From Atrina japonica (Eukaryota > Mollusca > Bivalvia > Pterioida > Pinnidae): 64,000 nucleotides of DNA. The stretch is taken from the NCBI GenBank assembly GCA_030159075.1, contig BROG01000228.1, forward strand, positions 542,501 to 606,500, in the 5' to 3' direction. The position numbers and the translations under genes are program-made. This document shows, one piece after another, positions 46,701 through 56,473 of the stretch; position 1 is the first letter of the stretch; every line of letters starts with the position of its first letter. The notes under the pieces were generated by a model. The model saw only the letters and a program-made list of their open reading frames with translations. It was not told where the DNA came from and did no database searches.

Positions 46701-48003
46701 GCTTTAATTTTGTCGTCAAAGACAACTTACATTGTAATCCCTTCCGACTGTGTATAAAGCTACATTACTATACACACGATTTCTGATGTCTGAATGTACT
46801 TCAAAGAAGTTTATATTTTATAATTCATGTACAGCAATCGATAAATAAATACTGACTGATCATAGATTGCATAATCATAATAGATACGGTGATGAAAATT
46901 GTGATTTTTGATTGATAAATTAATCGTAATATTATTTGCATATCTATTTTGATTTTGTTTTCACTAATAAAATACTATGTATCATTAAAGACATACATGT
47001 ATAAAACATGTATCTCAGAAAGAATGCATATAAACAATGTAGAATAAAATGTACCAAAAATTACATGTCTGCATTTTGCTTTATTTGTGAATAATCGGAG
47101 TGTCAATGTATAATGCAGTTTACATTTAGGATCCAACTAAAATTTTAATTTCCGAGATGATTGGGTGTAGTTTTAATCCCACAAGAATTCAGGATACACA
47201 CCTTTGAATATCACATGTAACAAAAGTACGATTTTTTATAAGTAAATTTCAATTGATGATATTGTAAAATACATGTACACATTACATGTATTAACACAGC
47301 ATTTTCACTTGATTTTTATATACAATGCTTTCACTTGATTTTGATCAACGAATACACACTCATTGATTCCATACTACAATAACATATATTGGGAGTTATT
47401 CCCCTTCATATAACTCTTGTGAAGAGAGGCGTGAGTATATTAATGATTACTCACATGACCCAATTTACTGACATAGCATGGATAACAGATTCCCATAGGA
47501 AGTGTATTGTCAAAAACTGAAGCGACCAAACAAAGAAAAAAGTATGTAGAGAATATATAGAATAAACTTTTTTCGTTTTTAATTATATCAGTTAAAATAT
47601 CTTTATTTTGACGATTGGTTGCTTAACAAATTCATTTTGAAATTCACGACTTTATATGACTCAGACTTTAGTATAATCTATGACTGATGAGGCTTCGGGC
47701 TAATGGGGTGTCAGACTAGTGGGGCGTCGGAATAACGGGACGACCCCTAAAAGTAACTTTTTTACAAAGTCGAGGCAAAGTCGAGGCAAAATTTCGGCCT
47801 CGGCAGTAGTCGAGTAGGCTAACCAGTAACCGTAACTTGGCGGATAGCCGTACCTCTGGCTCAAACGAACAGTGATATATAGACACTCTTGACTTTGTTC
47901 CAACAGCAATCAAAGATGTACAGCTTTCATATGGTGAAAACTCTACAACGTTGGCAATATCATGACAAGGAAAAGAATAATGTGTGGCTGTGCTAGTATC
48001 CAT
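37631..48003 (-). CDS. NUP37: Nucleoporin Nup37 (WD-repeat), complete seven-exon gene
   Basis: Seven coding exons on the - strand (47854-48003, 44600-44739, 43983-44064, 42672-42857, 39922-40103, 39283-39418, 37631-37762) join through GT-AG introns with matching phases into 1008 bases. The product is 335 residues, against about 326 in human. It aligns along its whole length with vertebrate NUP37: NVVEFSPYES near the start, FKGHTDFINSVVFNP and SDDHTCRFW (the clearest WD repeat), MVAQKNGVIKVFS, GVAGTEWFMF and YGMSWHAQLPVLAVGGD at the end. NUP37 is a beta-propeller subunit of the NUP107-NUP160 Y-complex of the nuclear pore. I chose ATG 48003 because it matches the family's N-terminus. An in-frame ATG at 48102 would add 33 residues. 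Introns carry several minisatellites and transposon insertions. Confidence 0.95.
38150..38250 (-). mobile_element. SINE family 2 tail remnant in NUP37 intron 6
   Basis: tcttatacctcattcaacaa, tttttcag and ggtggccagttttcaag resemble the reverse family 2 tail at 23615-23680. It is strongly diverged. Confidence 0.45.
38290..39260. repeat. 22/44-bp minisatellite in NUP37 intron 6
   Basis: The basic unit is about 22 bp (ctaatacactacaataggta and variants). From about 38330 to 38800 two diverged 22-mers alternate as a 44-bp unit (attactgtaagtattccaat plus acactacagcaggtgttc). From about 38820 to 39000 single 22-mers repeat. The array reaches to about 20 bases from the donor of exon 6. Confidence 0.9.
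39283..39418 (-). CDS. NUP37: NUP37 exon 6
   Basis: It is 136 bp, entering in phase 2 and leaving in phase 0. It encodes QPVERRQAHTDGVRNIKW, then LGTMGRPGMQIKVF, aligning with the family's penultimate blade (GYPGK, QFQI). The donor is cag/gtgtgt. Confidence 0.9.
39922..40103 (-). CDS. NUP37: NUP37 exon 5
   Basis: It is 182 bp, phase 0 in and phase 2 out. It encodes VMVAQKNGVIKVFSIDLQQQ, then PLMGADWC and GVAGTEWFMFQLSRS. These match the family's MVAEKNG, PLMSAHWC and GAVAGNDW blocks. Confidence 0.93.
40141..40930 (-). mobile_element. SINE family 1 copy split by a MITE
   Basis: The tail side (ttatttgacatcccaccaag to gtcaccagct) is at 40141-40200. The body resumes at 40812 (gtaaagtgcaaaaacttcaa, ggactgatgccaatgcagtg, tgttgtgacatgg). 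The 600-bp gap is the MITE at 40201-40807. Confidence 0.78.
40201..40807. mobile_element. MITE of about 607 bp inside a SINE
   Basis: The terminal inverted repeats are GTACTGTAACAGTTCC at 40201 and GGAACTGTTACAGTAC ending at 40807-40808, with weaker similarity extending about ten bases further inward. No target duplication is clear and no transposase is visible, so the superfamily is unassigned. Confidence 0.75.
41390..42182. repeat. 15/20-bp minisatellite in NUP37 intron 4
   Basis: About 48 units of cttacaaggtctatc (15 bp) are irregularly mixed with a 20-bp form carrying tttgtg. The units contain no in-frame stop in the + strand frames, which yields long but meaningless open frames. Confidence 0.95.
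42672..42857 (-). CDS. NUP37: NUP37 exon 4
   Basis: It is 186 bp, phase 0 at both ends. It encodes EFKGHTDFINSVVFNPENGD, then STSDDHTCRFWGSDG and APGLSVCIHENEPQK. This is the most family-specific exon; human NUP37 has EGHTDFIN and SDDHTCRIW here. Confidence 0.95.
43700..43982. repeat. Degenerate minisatellite touching the exon 3 splice donor
   Basis: Units around aaaccttgacctagaaggtc and atactaaccttgaaac (about 42 bp where clearest) run up to the exon 3 boundary. On the - strand each unit contains aaggttagt, identical to the real donor aag/gttagt of exon 3. Confidence 0.75.
43983..44064 (-). CDS. NUP37: NUP37 exon 3
   Basis: It is 82 bp, entering in phase 2 and leaving in phase 0. It encodes LAAAGSDNIIRCFSSDLTS, then NTDNDLVK. 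It aligns with the family's CTSAADMKIRLFTSDL block. Confidence 0.9.
44210..44490 (+). mobile_element. Diverged SINE in NUP37 intron 2
   Basis: Head-like gtggcctagtggtacatg, then ctaagtttgatttctgg, body gaaccctcacagcatgcgtg and tcacttaaagctggtgacat, and the tail caatcaaacaaacaaat. It fits family 1 order on the + strand. Confidence 0.65.
44600..44739 (-). CDS. NUP37: NUP37 exon 2
   Basis: It is 140 bp, phase 0 in and phase 2 out. The acceptor is catttgtag and the donor aag/gtatta. It encodes FDADEEVAEEELKCQPV, then ALAWCPSTSFRY. It aligns with the acidic EEEADVEG stretch and the IAWSPETRL block of NUP37. Confidence 0.88.
45132..45312. mobile_element. MITE-like element with GTAAAAC ends
   Basis: It begins acagtaaaacttgtatataa and ends aaagcaggttttactctgg. 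Two ggtggtctttat blocks lie inside. It lies in NUP37 intron 1, between exons 1 and 2. Confidence 0.55.
45610..45970. mobile_element. Foldback element in NUP37 intron 1
   Basis: The left arm (aataaccgaaatgacactca, gggtattaactaaaataac) is inverted at the right (tcattttggttaatacccca, catttcggtcattc). The arms are degenerate but extend roughly 60-90 bases. The centre is AT-rich with no ORF. Confidence 0.7.
46000..47690. other. Rest of NUP37 intron 1
   Basis: The sequence is AT-rich with many tacatgta motifs. I see no exon, since exon 1 and exon 2 splice directly in phase 0, and no repeat family that I can name. Confidence 0.5.
47854..48003 (-). CDS. NUP37: NUP37 exon 1 (start codon)
   Basis: It runs from ATG at 48003-48001 to the donor gag/gtacgg. 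It encodes MDTSTATHYSFP, then IANVVEFSPYES and VSIYHCSFEPE. The family start (about 20 residues before VVEFNPFE) supports this ATG over the in-frame one at 48102. Confidence 0.88.
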
Positions 48004-48145
48004 TCTTGATAAAACCGCCGGTCGTGTTTCTTTGTTTTCAAAATTGAAGAGTTGAAGAAGAGTTACAACTTCTTGTATCCCGAGCTGGTAATATGGTTTC
48101 ATATAAATGGCTCATAACTGAACCACTTTTTTTCTATACAAAGGT

Positions 48146-48387
48146 ACGGAGCCCGAGGTGACATAGTGGTGAAAAAAATATTCCGTGCTAACGGAATAAT
48201 AAATTATTCCGGTATCCGTTCGCATGGAATAATTTTTTCTCTCAATAATTATTCCGTTCACGCGGAATAAAATTAGATTTTCTATTCCGTTTGCACGAAA
48301 TAATTCGCAAGGATTTTTTTTCTCTCAGTAATTATTCCGTTCGCGCGGAATATTTTTTTCACCCCTATGGCACCTCCCGGGCTCCGT
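48146..48387. mobile_element. hAT-like MITE, 242 bp, in the NUP37 upstream region
   Basis: A perfect 8-bp target duplication ACAAAGGT flanks it (48138-48145 and 48388-48395). The terminal inverted repeats start ACGGAGCCCG and continue imperfectly for about 65 bases. The interior repeats CpG-containing imperfect palindromes of the form attccgttcgcgcggaat four or five times. An 8-bp duplication is typical of hAT elements; family assignment is inferred. It lies 142 bases upstream of the likely NUP37 ATG, so within the promoter or 5' UTR. Confidence 0.92.
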
Positions 48388-48399
48388 ACAAAGGTAAAA

Positions 48400-49700
48400 T
48401 TAATTAGAAAGTTGTTCGGAATACGTCGTTTCTGAGATCCGGAACGGTTCAGAAATTACAATGAACTGATCATGTGACTTTGATAAAATTTAGGGCAGTT
48501 TGGTCGCGGTGAATACGAATTAACCATGGAGGGTAGAGGAAATCAATATAAATCAAAAAGCAAGTGCTGATATGTGATATGATGTTGTTAATCGGATTCC
48601 AGAGAGAAAAATAAACCAGATATATATCCGTGGATGGACAACCATTCATTTAAACGAATTTCCCAATAAAAATATGAACCTACAACTGAAGCGTATTTAG
48701 GTCTATGGTACGGTGGTCACTAAAAGTAGTAGTCGGAGGCGGAGTCGGATTCGAACAAATAATTGTCGATTTCTTCCCCAATACTTATTCAAAGAATACA
48801 ATATTTTCAGTATATCTTTATTGTGGTATTTTACATCATTCACAGTAGAAAATTGTACAAAATTATTTTTTGGACTCGATTTACATGACATTGTCTTACG
48901 TTGGCACACTAAAATTAGTAGTCGGATTTGACGGCTTAGTCGAGGTATTGGATCGATTTAAGTTAATTTGTTATGCTTAAACTTAAAGTAAGGTATATAT
49001 CACAATCGTTTATGATAATATCCTTCTAAATATACCATTTAATGACACTAAAATCACTTATTTTTCGTTAATAATCATAATTTGTAATCGGTTAGTAATA
49101 CTTCCGAGTCGGATCGAAAAGATGCAAATGTCCGATTCCTGATAGTATAGTGTTTTCGGATTCGATTAGCGGCGGATTCGAAATAAATAATAGTTGATTT
49201 CTCATCCATTTCCAATTCTATTTAAATAATCTTTTAAATGATAATTAAGGATATCATTCTGAATCATTTGCAGTAAAAAGTTACTCAAATTTGGTACGCC
49301 ATCACTGACACTGATGTAAACTTTGAGTCAGATCAGGAGTATACATCTAACCAACAACTCTAAGATATAGGAGAATATTGATAAGTTAAAATATTTATTG
49401 TAGGAACTTTTGTATCAATCTGAACTTTATTATTTATAAGCTGATACTAAGACTACTGTAGGTACCCGCCATTTTGTCCAAAACATGTCTTAAATTTTGT
49501 CACGTGGTGATGACAGTCACATGCCAAATAGTGGTCTGTCAAGGGATCTCGGAAACGACGTCTAGTTTTCTCGTCCTTCGGGAACCTGTGAACAGCATGA
49601 TCTGTTTAACATGTTTGCCACACATCGCTACGATGCACCGATTCACCATTACTTTATTTTCCTGGTTAATCCGCCGATATTATCTTGCAGCATTAGTACT
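48400..49700. other. Unassigned interval with two diverged direct repeats
   Basis: A stretch near 48721-48850 (gtcggaggcggagtcggatt, cgaacaaataattg) is loosely repeated near 49150-49280 (gcggcggattcgaaataaat). No gene is recognised. Confidence 0.45.
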
Positions 49701-49713
49701 ACGGTAGGCGAAC

Positions 49714-49972
49714 AGACCCTTTACCTGTGATTTTGCCAGTCTTCCGGTTGGCAAAATGATCCATAGCCTGGGATCCTGGCTTACTGATGATAACGCTGTC
49801 AGTATACCTATCGACGAAGTAAGATTGGACCAGGAACCCAGGCTAAATGATACAGATTCCCGGCAAATGACGTCAAGAAACAACCAGTTACCATAACGAC
49901 GTCTATGTTTTTGCAGGTGTCTCTATCATTTTTGCCAACCAGAAGACTGGCAAAGACACAGGTAAAGGGTCT
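49714..49972. mobile_element. Foldback element with nested inverted repeat
   Basis: The outer arms of about 46 bp run agaccctttacctgtg through gccagtcttccggttggcaaa, and are inverted at 49927-49972. Inside, tagcctgggatcctgg and ccaggaacccaggcta form a second inverted pair. No ORF and no clear target duplication. Confidence 0.85.
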
Positions 49973-49974
49973 AT

Positions 49975-51400
49975 AGCCTTACTCCCTGAGATGACGCGGT
50001 CACCTAACGCCGTTTGGATGAATTTTAAAGTTGTGCAAAGACTTTTTGCCCAATATCTCGGGAACGAGACGTCGGATCGACTTCAGATTTTGGACAAATG
50101 CATTTTTGTGTCAAACTCTATCATTTTATACAAAGTTGTATATAGCGTTTGGGTGCACTTTAATTAAGACCATTGTGACATAGTTTCAAGGTCATTTTAT
50201 AAACTTTTGGACATATTTTAACTTTTCAAGAATCAATGGGGTAATTCCAAACAAACATGGCAGGAACTATACCCATGCAAAGCCACATTTTGTTTGCAAA
50301 TGAAAAGGGACCATAGAGGCCCAAAAGCGATCCAAACTTGGTACATCTTTAAAAAATATTTTTCTCTTAAACCAATGATCCGTTTTTCTTTCAAACTGCG
50401 TAAACTATTTTGTTTATTTATCAGTCAATATCTACAAAGTTTGCCAATGAAACTGAAATTGTTCATAAACGAGCTCTTAGCGAGTGTTTGCTTAAAACTG
50501 ATTGATATTTGTAGACAAATACATATATCCATTAATATTATATATACATAAGGATCATTGTGACAAAGTTTCAAGGTGTTGGGGTCAAAGGTCAGGGGTC
50601 CCAGGTCTTCTTTTTGGGGGGAGGGGGGAGTGACAAGACGCCATAGGCGTGAACATTGTGCATTTTGAGAAAAGAAATAGGATAACATCGATGGTAAAAT
50701 TTTGCTATCTTTAGCTGATAAAAGTGTATAGGATACATTTTGATCCAATGCAAATTTTGTTCACAAATAAAATCTCAAATTCATTTACATGTATGTATTC
50801 TGAGAAAACGAAAAAGAAATCATTTTGATATGTCGGGCAAATGCATTAGAGAGAAACTGAAATAAAACAAAGATTTAGTCAAAAGCCGTAAAATCCAAAA
50901 CATATAGACAAAGCCCGGATGAATACAGGATTTCAAGCAAGAGGGAAGGATTTTCGCCGTGCGCGGAGAGTCGCGAAAAGTTTGGTAATTTATTTTTATT
51001 AATTTTCCTACTTTTTATTTAAAAATATATGCATATAAGTTTTAAATGTTTTTTTGTTAATATTTTTGTCAAGTTCAGGGCGCTTATCCCCGCCCAAATA
51101 CTGAAAAGTATTGTGTAGTTCTTGTAGAGTTTTTTTTTTACTATACATACATCTATACTTTGGCGCACATGTGTAGGGGGTACTCCCTTAGTTTACGCCC
51201 TTGAATTCACCACTGCCTTAACGCACGGATGAATTGTGTCAAGTTTGATTAAGATTGGACAAGTAGGTCTGGAAAAGAAGACAAAATGTGAAATGTTTAT
51301 GCGCCAACAACCTCAACGGACAAAACGGAGAGTTTTTATCGAATTGAACAGACATGTAACAAGCAGTTTGCATTCTGAGTTAAACCAATTTTTCTATTAA
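49975..51400. other. Unassigned intergenic interval
   Basis: I see no gene or named repeat family. A short G-rich run is near 50615-50632. Confidence 0.45.
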
Positions 51401-51403
51401 ATT

Positions 51404-51559
51404 TGCTATCCGTCTTCACCTGTCAATGGTGTTTTCATTTCAGAACTTATACGTTATGTCAGGTCACGCTCCTCTTATGAATATTTTATTCTGAGAGCAA
51501 AACGACTCGCCGATAAACTACTCACACATGGATACGTTGTTGAACTCAGAAAGGTTTAA
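51404..51559 (+). mobile_element. Reverse-transcriptase-element coding remnant
   Basis: One frame reads CYPSSPVNGVFISELIRYVR, then SYEYFILRAKRLADKLLTHG before a stop. From memory this matches a segment recurrent in bivalve and cnidarian RT-element proteins, of the form PAYGVYISQLIRYARAC followed by LLxQGF. Beyond the stop another frame shows YGDLVK, matching the KFYGRYGDLV block, so the copy is frameshifted and dead. Confidence 0.65.
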
Positions 51560-51734
51560 TGTTGATACGGGGACCTTGTTAAATAACATGAAGCCTGCTC
51601 TCAAGAATGTTAGATATCATAGTATTCTGGAGCACGACCAAATACAACGACTCCCTTTCGCCAGTCAGATCTAAAACTATCTGATGACCTTTTCACCGAG
51701 TTTCATCTATTTCACCGAACTCGAGAGGTTTTCA

Positions 51735-51900
51735 AGGAGTGCGACGGATGTAGTATGCTATAGCAGGGGACGCGGACTACCTCCGGACACCTAATCCCAT
51801 CCCGTTTGGGATTCGCAATTGTTCTTCATGTTGAGACGGTTATTACATCCATATATTTGTCGTATTGTAATGGACTTGGAGTTTTGAATCTTTATTTTCA
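51735..51900 (+). mobile_element. 3' portion of the RT-element remnant
   Basis: gtgcgacggatgtagtatgc, tccggacacctaatcccatc and attgttcttcatgttgagac follow the coding remnant and are shared with 7391-7570. The position supports reading these dispersed repeats as 3' ends of the RT element. Confidence 0.6.
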
Positions 51901-52074
51901 TTTAGTTTTCCTTGATATGTTAAAATTGTTTTGCAAATCAATTTTTTTTCCTGTTAATATCTAATGATTATCATTTCTGTCGCTCAAGCAAAATAAAATC
52001 GGTATTACTTTTGGTGATGCTTGTTTTATTCATATCAAAATTAGCAAACTCAATATTTTTTATAAAATTTAATG

Positions 52075-52330
52075 TCCTCCAAAGGGAACTATCAGTACGC
52101 AAAAAAACAACAACAGAAAAACACTAAAATTTCACAAATTTTCGGCCACTTGGCCTTTATCAAGTGAAAGATGACAATATGTATATCAGTTACATAGCAT
52201 TTGCACTGGAGCTTTGTATTGTGCAGACCTAATACTATGTAACTGATATACACATTGCCGTCTTTCACTTGATAAAGGCCAAGTGGCCGAAAATTTGTGA
52301 AATTTGAGTGTTTTTTTGCAATATATTTAA
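52075..52330. mobile_element. Long hairpin/foldback, 77-base arms
   Basis: The left arm 52120-52197 (tcacaaattttcggccactt, ggcctttatcaagtgaaag) is inverted at 52235-52311 with few mismatches; the loop is about 37 bases. The start shares aatgtcctccaaagggaa with the foldback at 27540, so both are probably one family. Confidence 0.88.
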
Positions 52331-52755
52331 TGTAAGTCATTTCCACTTTATTTATAAAAGTTTTTGTAATATATTTCACAATAGGTTAGGTTAGGTGAGG
52401 TTATTGTATTGTGACATGCAATTTATATAATTAATCTGTTCACTTTCTGCCTTTGTAAAGTTCATGGAATTGATATAAAAATGTCAGACAATAAGATGAA
52501 GATTGAAAACATATTTTAATGTCGTTTACATATCAACAGTTTGAAAAAAAAATTCAAATTACAATGCAACACGACAAATTTTGGTAGGTATAGCTTTACT
52601 TTTCAATTTCTTCAGTATTTTGTTTTCTTAATTTATTAATAACAAAATATAAATTTCTTTTATTTATCACCACTTTTTCTCCTTTTTTAAACTTTGGGAA
52701 CCTGAAGTGTTTTAGCTACATGTAGAAGGTGATTTCACAATGTAGGTATACTTAG

Positions 52756-52863
52756 TGACCTCCTAGCAAAAATTTCATTATTTCATTTTAGAATAAATTT
52801 TGTATTTTGACTATTTATCATAGTTATTCATTAAATAAAATAATGAAATTTTGTTAGGAGGAC
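52756..52863. mobile_element. Hairpin, about 35-base arms
   Basis: gtgacctcctagcaaaaatt through tcattatttcatttta is inverted as aaataatgaaattttgttag then gaggac. The loop is AT-rich. Confidence 0.78.
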
Positions 52864-52956
52864 ATTAGCCTCAAGTGTAATAAACGTTAATATTTCTGCA
52901 AGTCCAACACAATTATTTACATGAGGTAACCTTTCAACCTCTGATATTTTAAATCA

Positions 52957-53054
52957 AGCATTGAACTGCTGTCAGTTGGCATTCATGGTGAATATGCTTT
53001 GCCCAGCTGGCATTCATAAATCCATGAATACCAACTGAAAGCAGTTCAATGCTT
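52957..53054. repeat. Hairpin, 32-base arms
   Basis: agcattgaactgctgtcag through ttggcattcatgg pairs with ccatgaataccaactgaaag through cagttcaatgct; about 30 of 32 positions match. The loop is about 34 bases. It could be a small MITE or a hairpin transcript; nothing in the sequence decides. Confidence 0.8.
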
Positions 53055-53309
53055 ACATTTACTTTCTTTTTTTTTTCAAATGGAATTCAGATTTCCAAAA
53101 ATGCACACCCATTCCTGTACGCACAATTCCTGGTACAGCCGTTGGCAGTTATGAGATGACGAAGAACAGTTTAATAATAGTATTTTAGTGTCAAAGGTTA
53201 TAAAAGAAGAACCGGCAATATTAAAATCCCTGTATAGAAATATAATTGTGTTAAATATAAAACACGAAATTACGGTCGGTATAATGCCCTTGTTTGCAAT
53301 AAGTCTGTT

Positions 53310-53530
53310 TCAATAAATGAAATGTTGAGTTATCCGTGTGATAACAATTATTGATTCGTCTGCACCATTGACGAGGATTTATTCCTCCATTATTTCAATT
53401 CAATTTCTCCGAGGACTTGCAGCAGGTATCAACGGTCCACAGTGATGCTTACTCCTCCATGACATCTCACGAGATATATACATTTGTCTCCAGGACATCC
53501 GAATGATTAATACTTTGGTATCTGGTTATT
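53310..53530 (+). mobile_element. Dispersed RT-element 3' repeat
   Basis: tttcaataaatgaaatgttg, agtgatgcttactcctccat and tccaggacatccgaatgatt then tactttggtatctgg match 5519-5750 with a gap. Confidence 0.7.
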
Positions 53531-54019
53531 TTTATATATTAACACACATTATAAACTGTTCGGGTTGGAATTGTTTCTGTGATGCATTGGCAACATCCAT
53601 TGTATGCTTTTCTGTCCATTTTTATTCATATTTTTCTTGTTTATTTATATATTTATATTCAGATCTGCAACATTTTGAACATTTGAATATTTGGTGTCTA
53701 CACGCTAGTTTCGAAAATATAATATTCAATACAGTAGGTTAAGCAGAGAAATTTAAAACATTTATGGTGTCTTTGTAAGAATTCAAGTCCATTTAGTCAT
53801 GGATTGAGGTCTTTAAATCACAACCAGGTGCAGATTGTGAAATTGATTTGAATCTGTTTCGAGTAAACACAAATGACCATAATAAATATATATATATTTA
53901 AAAAAAAAAGCAATGAGCAATCTTGTAGTAGGACCTAGGAATAGTAACAAAAATATTATTTGCTCTTATAAAAAATAAAAGCAATCATCGGATTGATACA
54001 CACGCATTTTAATAAGTAT

Positions 54020-54165
54020 TTATGGCAGTTCACTTGCGAAAGACATGTGGTCTATTGCGGGTACATTGTAACCGAGGTTTCTGCTACACCATTAAAAACT
54101 GCCCGCCACCATGTAAGTAAGAAGTTGTTGAGTGCGACGTAGAACACCAATGTAACAATCAAAAG
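54020..54165 (+). mobile_element. SINE family 2 tail
   Basis: cagttcacttgcgaaagaca, gggtacattgtaaccgaggt, ccgccaccatgtaagtaag and gttgttgagtgcgacg match the family 2 body. No head is visible. Confidence 0.75.
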
Positions 54166-54496
54166 TATTTACACAAATGGAAATATGTCTACGAGAAAGA
54201 ACCACCGTAAATCTGAACTAGAAATATATACAGCCGAGCCCGGATATATTGAAATCGAAGGAGAATGATTTTTCTTTCAAATAAACAGGGTTTTCAAAAT
54301 AATAGGGTTATAAAGGTAATAAAGTCATTTGACCGGGGAATCAAACGTCATTTTAAATAAAGCAGGATTAATGAGGGATTTTAATGTAACAAGGTTCAAT
54401 ATAAGTGAAATCCAATGTATAGTTTTACCTTCAAATTATGTTGTACTGAACCATAGAAACAAAATATTTGTTGTAAGATTTTTGAATTCTGTCTCA

Positions 54497-54502
54497 TTTA
54501 TT
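54497..54502 (-). terminator. Polyadenylation signal for the prokineticin-like gene
   Basis: AATAAA on the - strand lies about 154 bases after the stop codon at 54656. Confidence 0.4.
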
Positions 54503-54655
54503 ATCCACCACGATTTATCGAGATATACAAAATATAATGTTTGTGGTATAATAATTAAGATTCAATTTTATACTGTTGGTCTTAATTCCTTATATCTCTT
54601 AATGTTTGTCATTTCGACAATAGAAAGTGCATCTTTCACAGAACACGTCGTATCA

Positions 54656-56442
54656 TTAATTTGTTCCTGGCGTGTTCAAGATAGGTTTTGCCGTGATGCT
54701 GTAGGTTTGGTGCTTTGTGGATGTCTGGGACGCCATCGTAATTGTTGTTCCATCTACCAAGGGTTTTGTGTGTATAATAGATTTAGTTTGTCCACGCGTG
54801 GAAAACCCTTCGCCACTGGGATTGGTTGTGTGGTGAGCTTCTTTTGTTTGATCCATCGTGGTTCCTGTCGTAACACGAGGATCCATCACACAGGTGCCAT
54901 AAATAGACGTAAAATGGGCACTGTATATATTCGGTTTGCAGTAGAGACCAGGACCACACGGACAGTCGGAATCCGTGGTCACCGTGGAACAACTATCGCC
55001 GAGTACACCAATTTCTTTGCAGTACTTTATCTCGCGGAAGAATTCGTCCCTTACACAGCAGTGGCTTGCCGGACATGTTGCATACTTGTTCATGATATCA
55101 CAATTTCCCTCATTCAGTAAATCCTGTCAAAATAAATGGCACATTAAATGATTGCCCCTAACATTTACAATCATATTATTGGTCATGAGATAGTCATTAT
55201 ATAGATCTGAAGCATGGCGTTATGTTTTGTATACTTATTATTAGATTCTCTATGACTGTCTATCTCTAACTACTTAAAATCAGTTGTTTTATCCTGCCTT
55301 GGGGATGGACTCAATAAAACTGATGAATATTATTAAGTCCTATAATATACTTAACTTGGCTTGTTTAGCCAATATGTCAAAAATAACTGAAGTTGAGTAA
55401 AAACTCTAGGACTTGAGTACATAAGTTTATGCCGGACCCGAAGGCTTCCGTGACCAAGTGACACTGCGGTTATAGCTATAAAGTCTCTTGCCTGTCTTTA
55501 TCACGGCCGCATTATTACAAGATTTCTGGTCCACCAATAAAATCGAGGCGCCACCATATAAATGAAAAATTGTTGAGTGTGGCGTTATACACCATTAAAC
55601 CAAGCAATCGTTTTATTTTACAAGTTCCATACTTTAAATTGTTTAGATGATTTATTTTCTTCAATAGGTTCTATGAAAGAGAGACTGAAATTGATTTCTC
55701 GATAAGTCAGTTTTAAATTTTGTTTTTAATAAAAAAAAATAAGTCAAAGGAGTCTTAACAAAGAAATATTTGTCTAAATATCAATTTTTCTTAGAATACC
55801 AAGTCTTCATATCAACAATTCAAATGCGATACAAAGATGCTAAATAAAATCATGCAAAATTTGTTTTATTCGAATCTATAAACAAACTGCGGTTTTTTTT
55901 AAAAATATTAATGAAAGCTACATTTTCAATAAAAATTAAATGTTTTTGAAAACTCATTCATGAAATAAAAACCAAACTAATGCAATGTAACCATTCAAAA
56001 GCTATATGAAATGTTTATGAAAATTGTTTTCGGAATAAAAACCAGATATTTAAAACCACTTATAAGTCATAAATTTATGCCAAAACAAGCATAAATTAAA
56101 AGGAATTCTGGAAGGTTGCGGAAAGATGATGTCATTTGAAATACAAAATGAATTTATGTGTAATAATAATTTTATCATTATGATTATCATCATCATCATC
56201 GTCGTCTTCGTCATTATAATTTTTATTATCATGAATTTTTATACTCATCATTATCAATAAAGTAACTGTTATAATTATTGTCATTATAATCTCATTACAA
56301 TCATGCACGTTAAATTTATCATTAGTTATTTTTTCTGATCATACGTCTTATTATAGATTATTTTTATTATTACCATAATTATTATTATTATCGTCATCAT
56401 CATCATCATCATTATTATTATTAAACATTATTCAACATTATT

Positions 56443-56473
<31 letters not shown>

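Noticed and set aside
48004..48102. 33-residue N-terminal extension of NUP37 from the upstream ATG
   Set aside because: The frame is open, but the family N-terminus matches the downstream ATG and the extension has no resemblance to known NUP37. A longer isoform is not excluded.
54329..55120. 263-codon open frame on the + strand
   Set aside because: It is antisense to the cysteine-rich exon. The - strand frame has splice sites, a signal-peptide partner exon and a ten-cysteine domain; the + strand frame has none of these.
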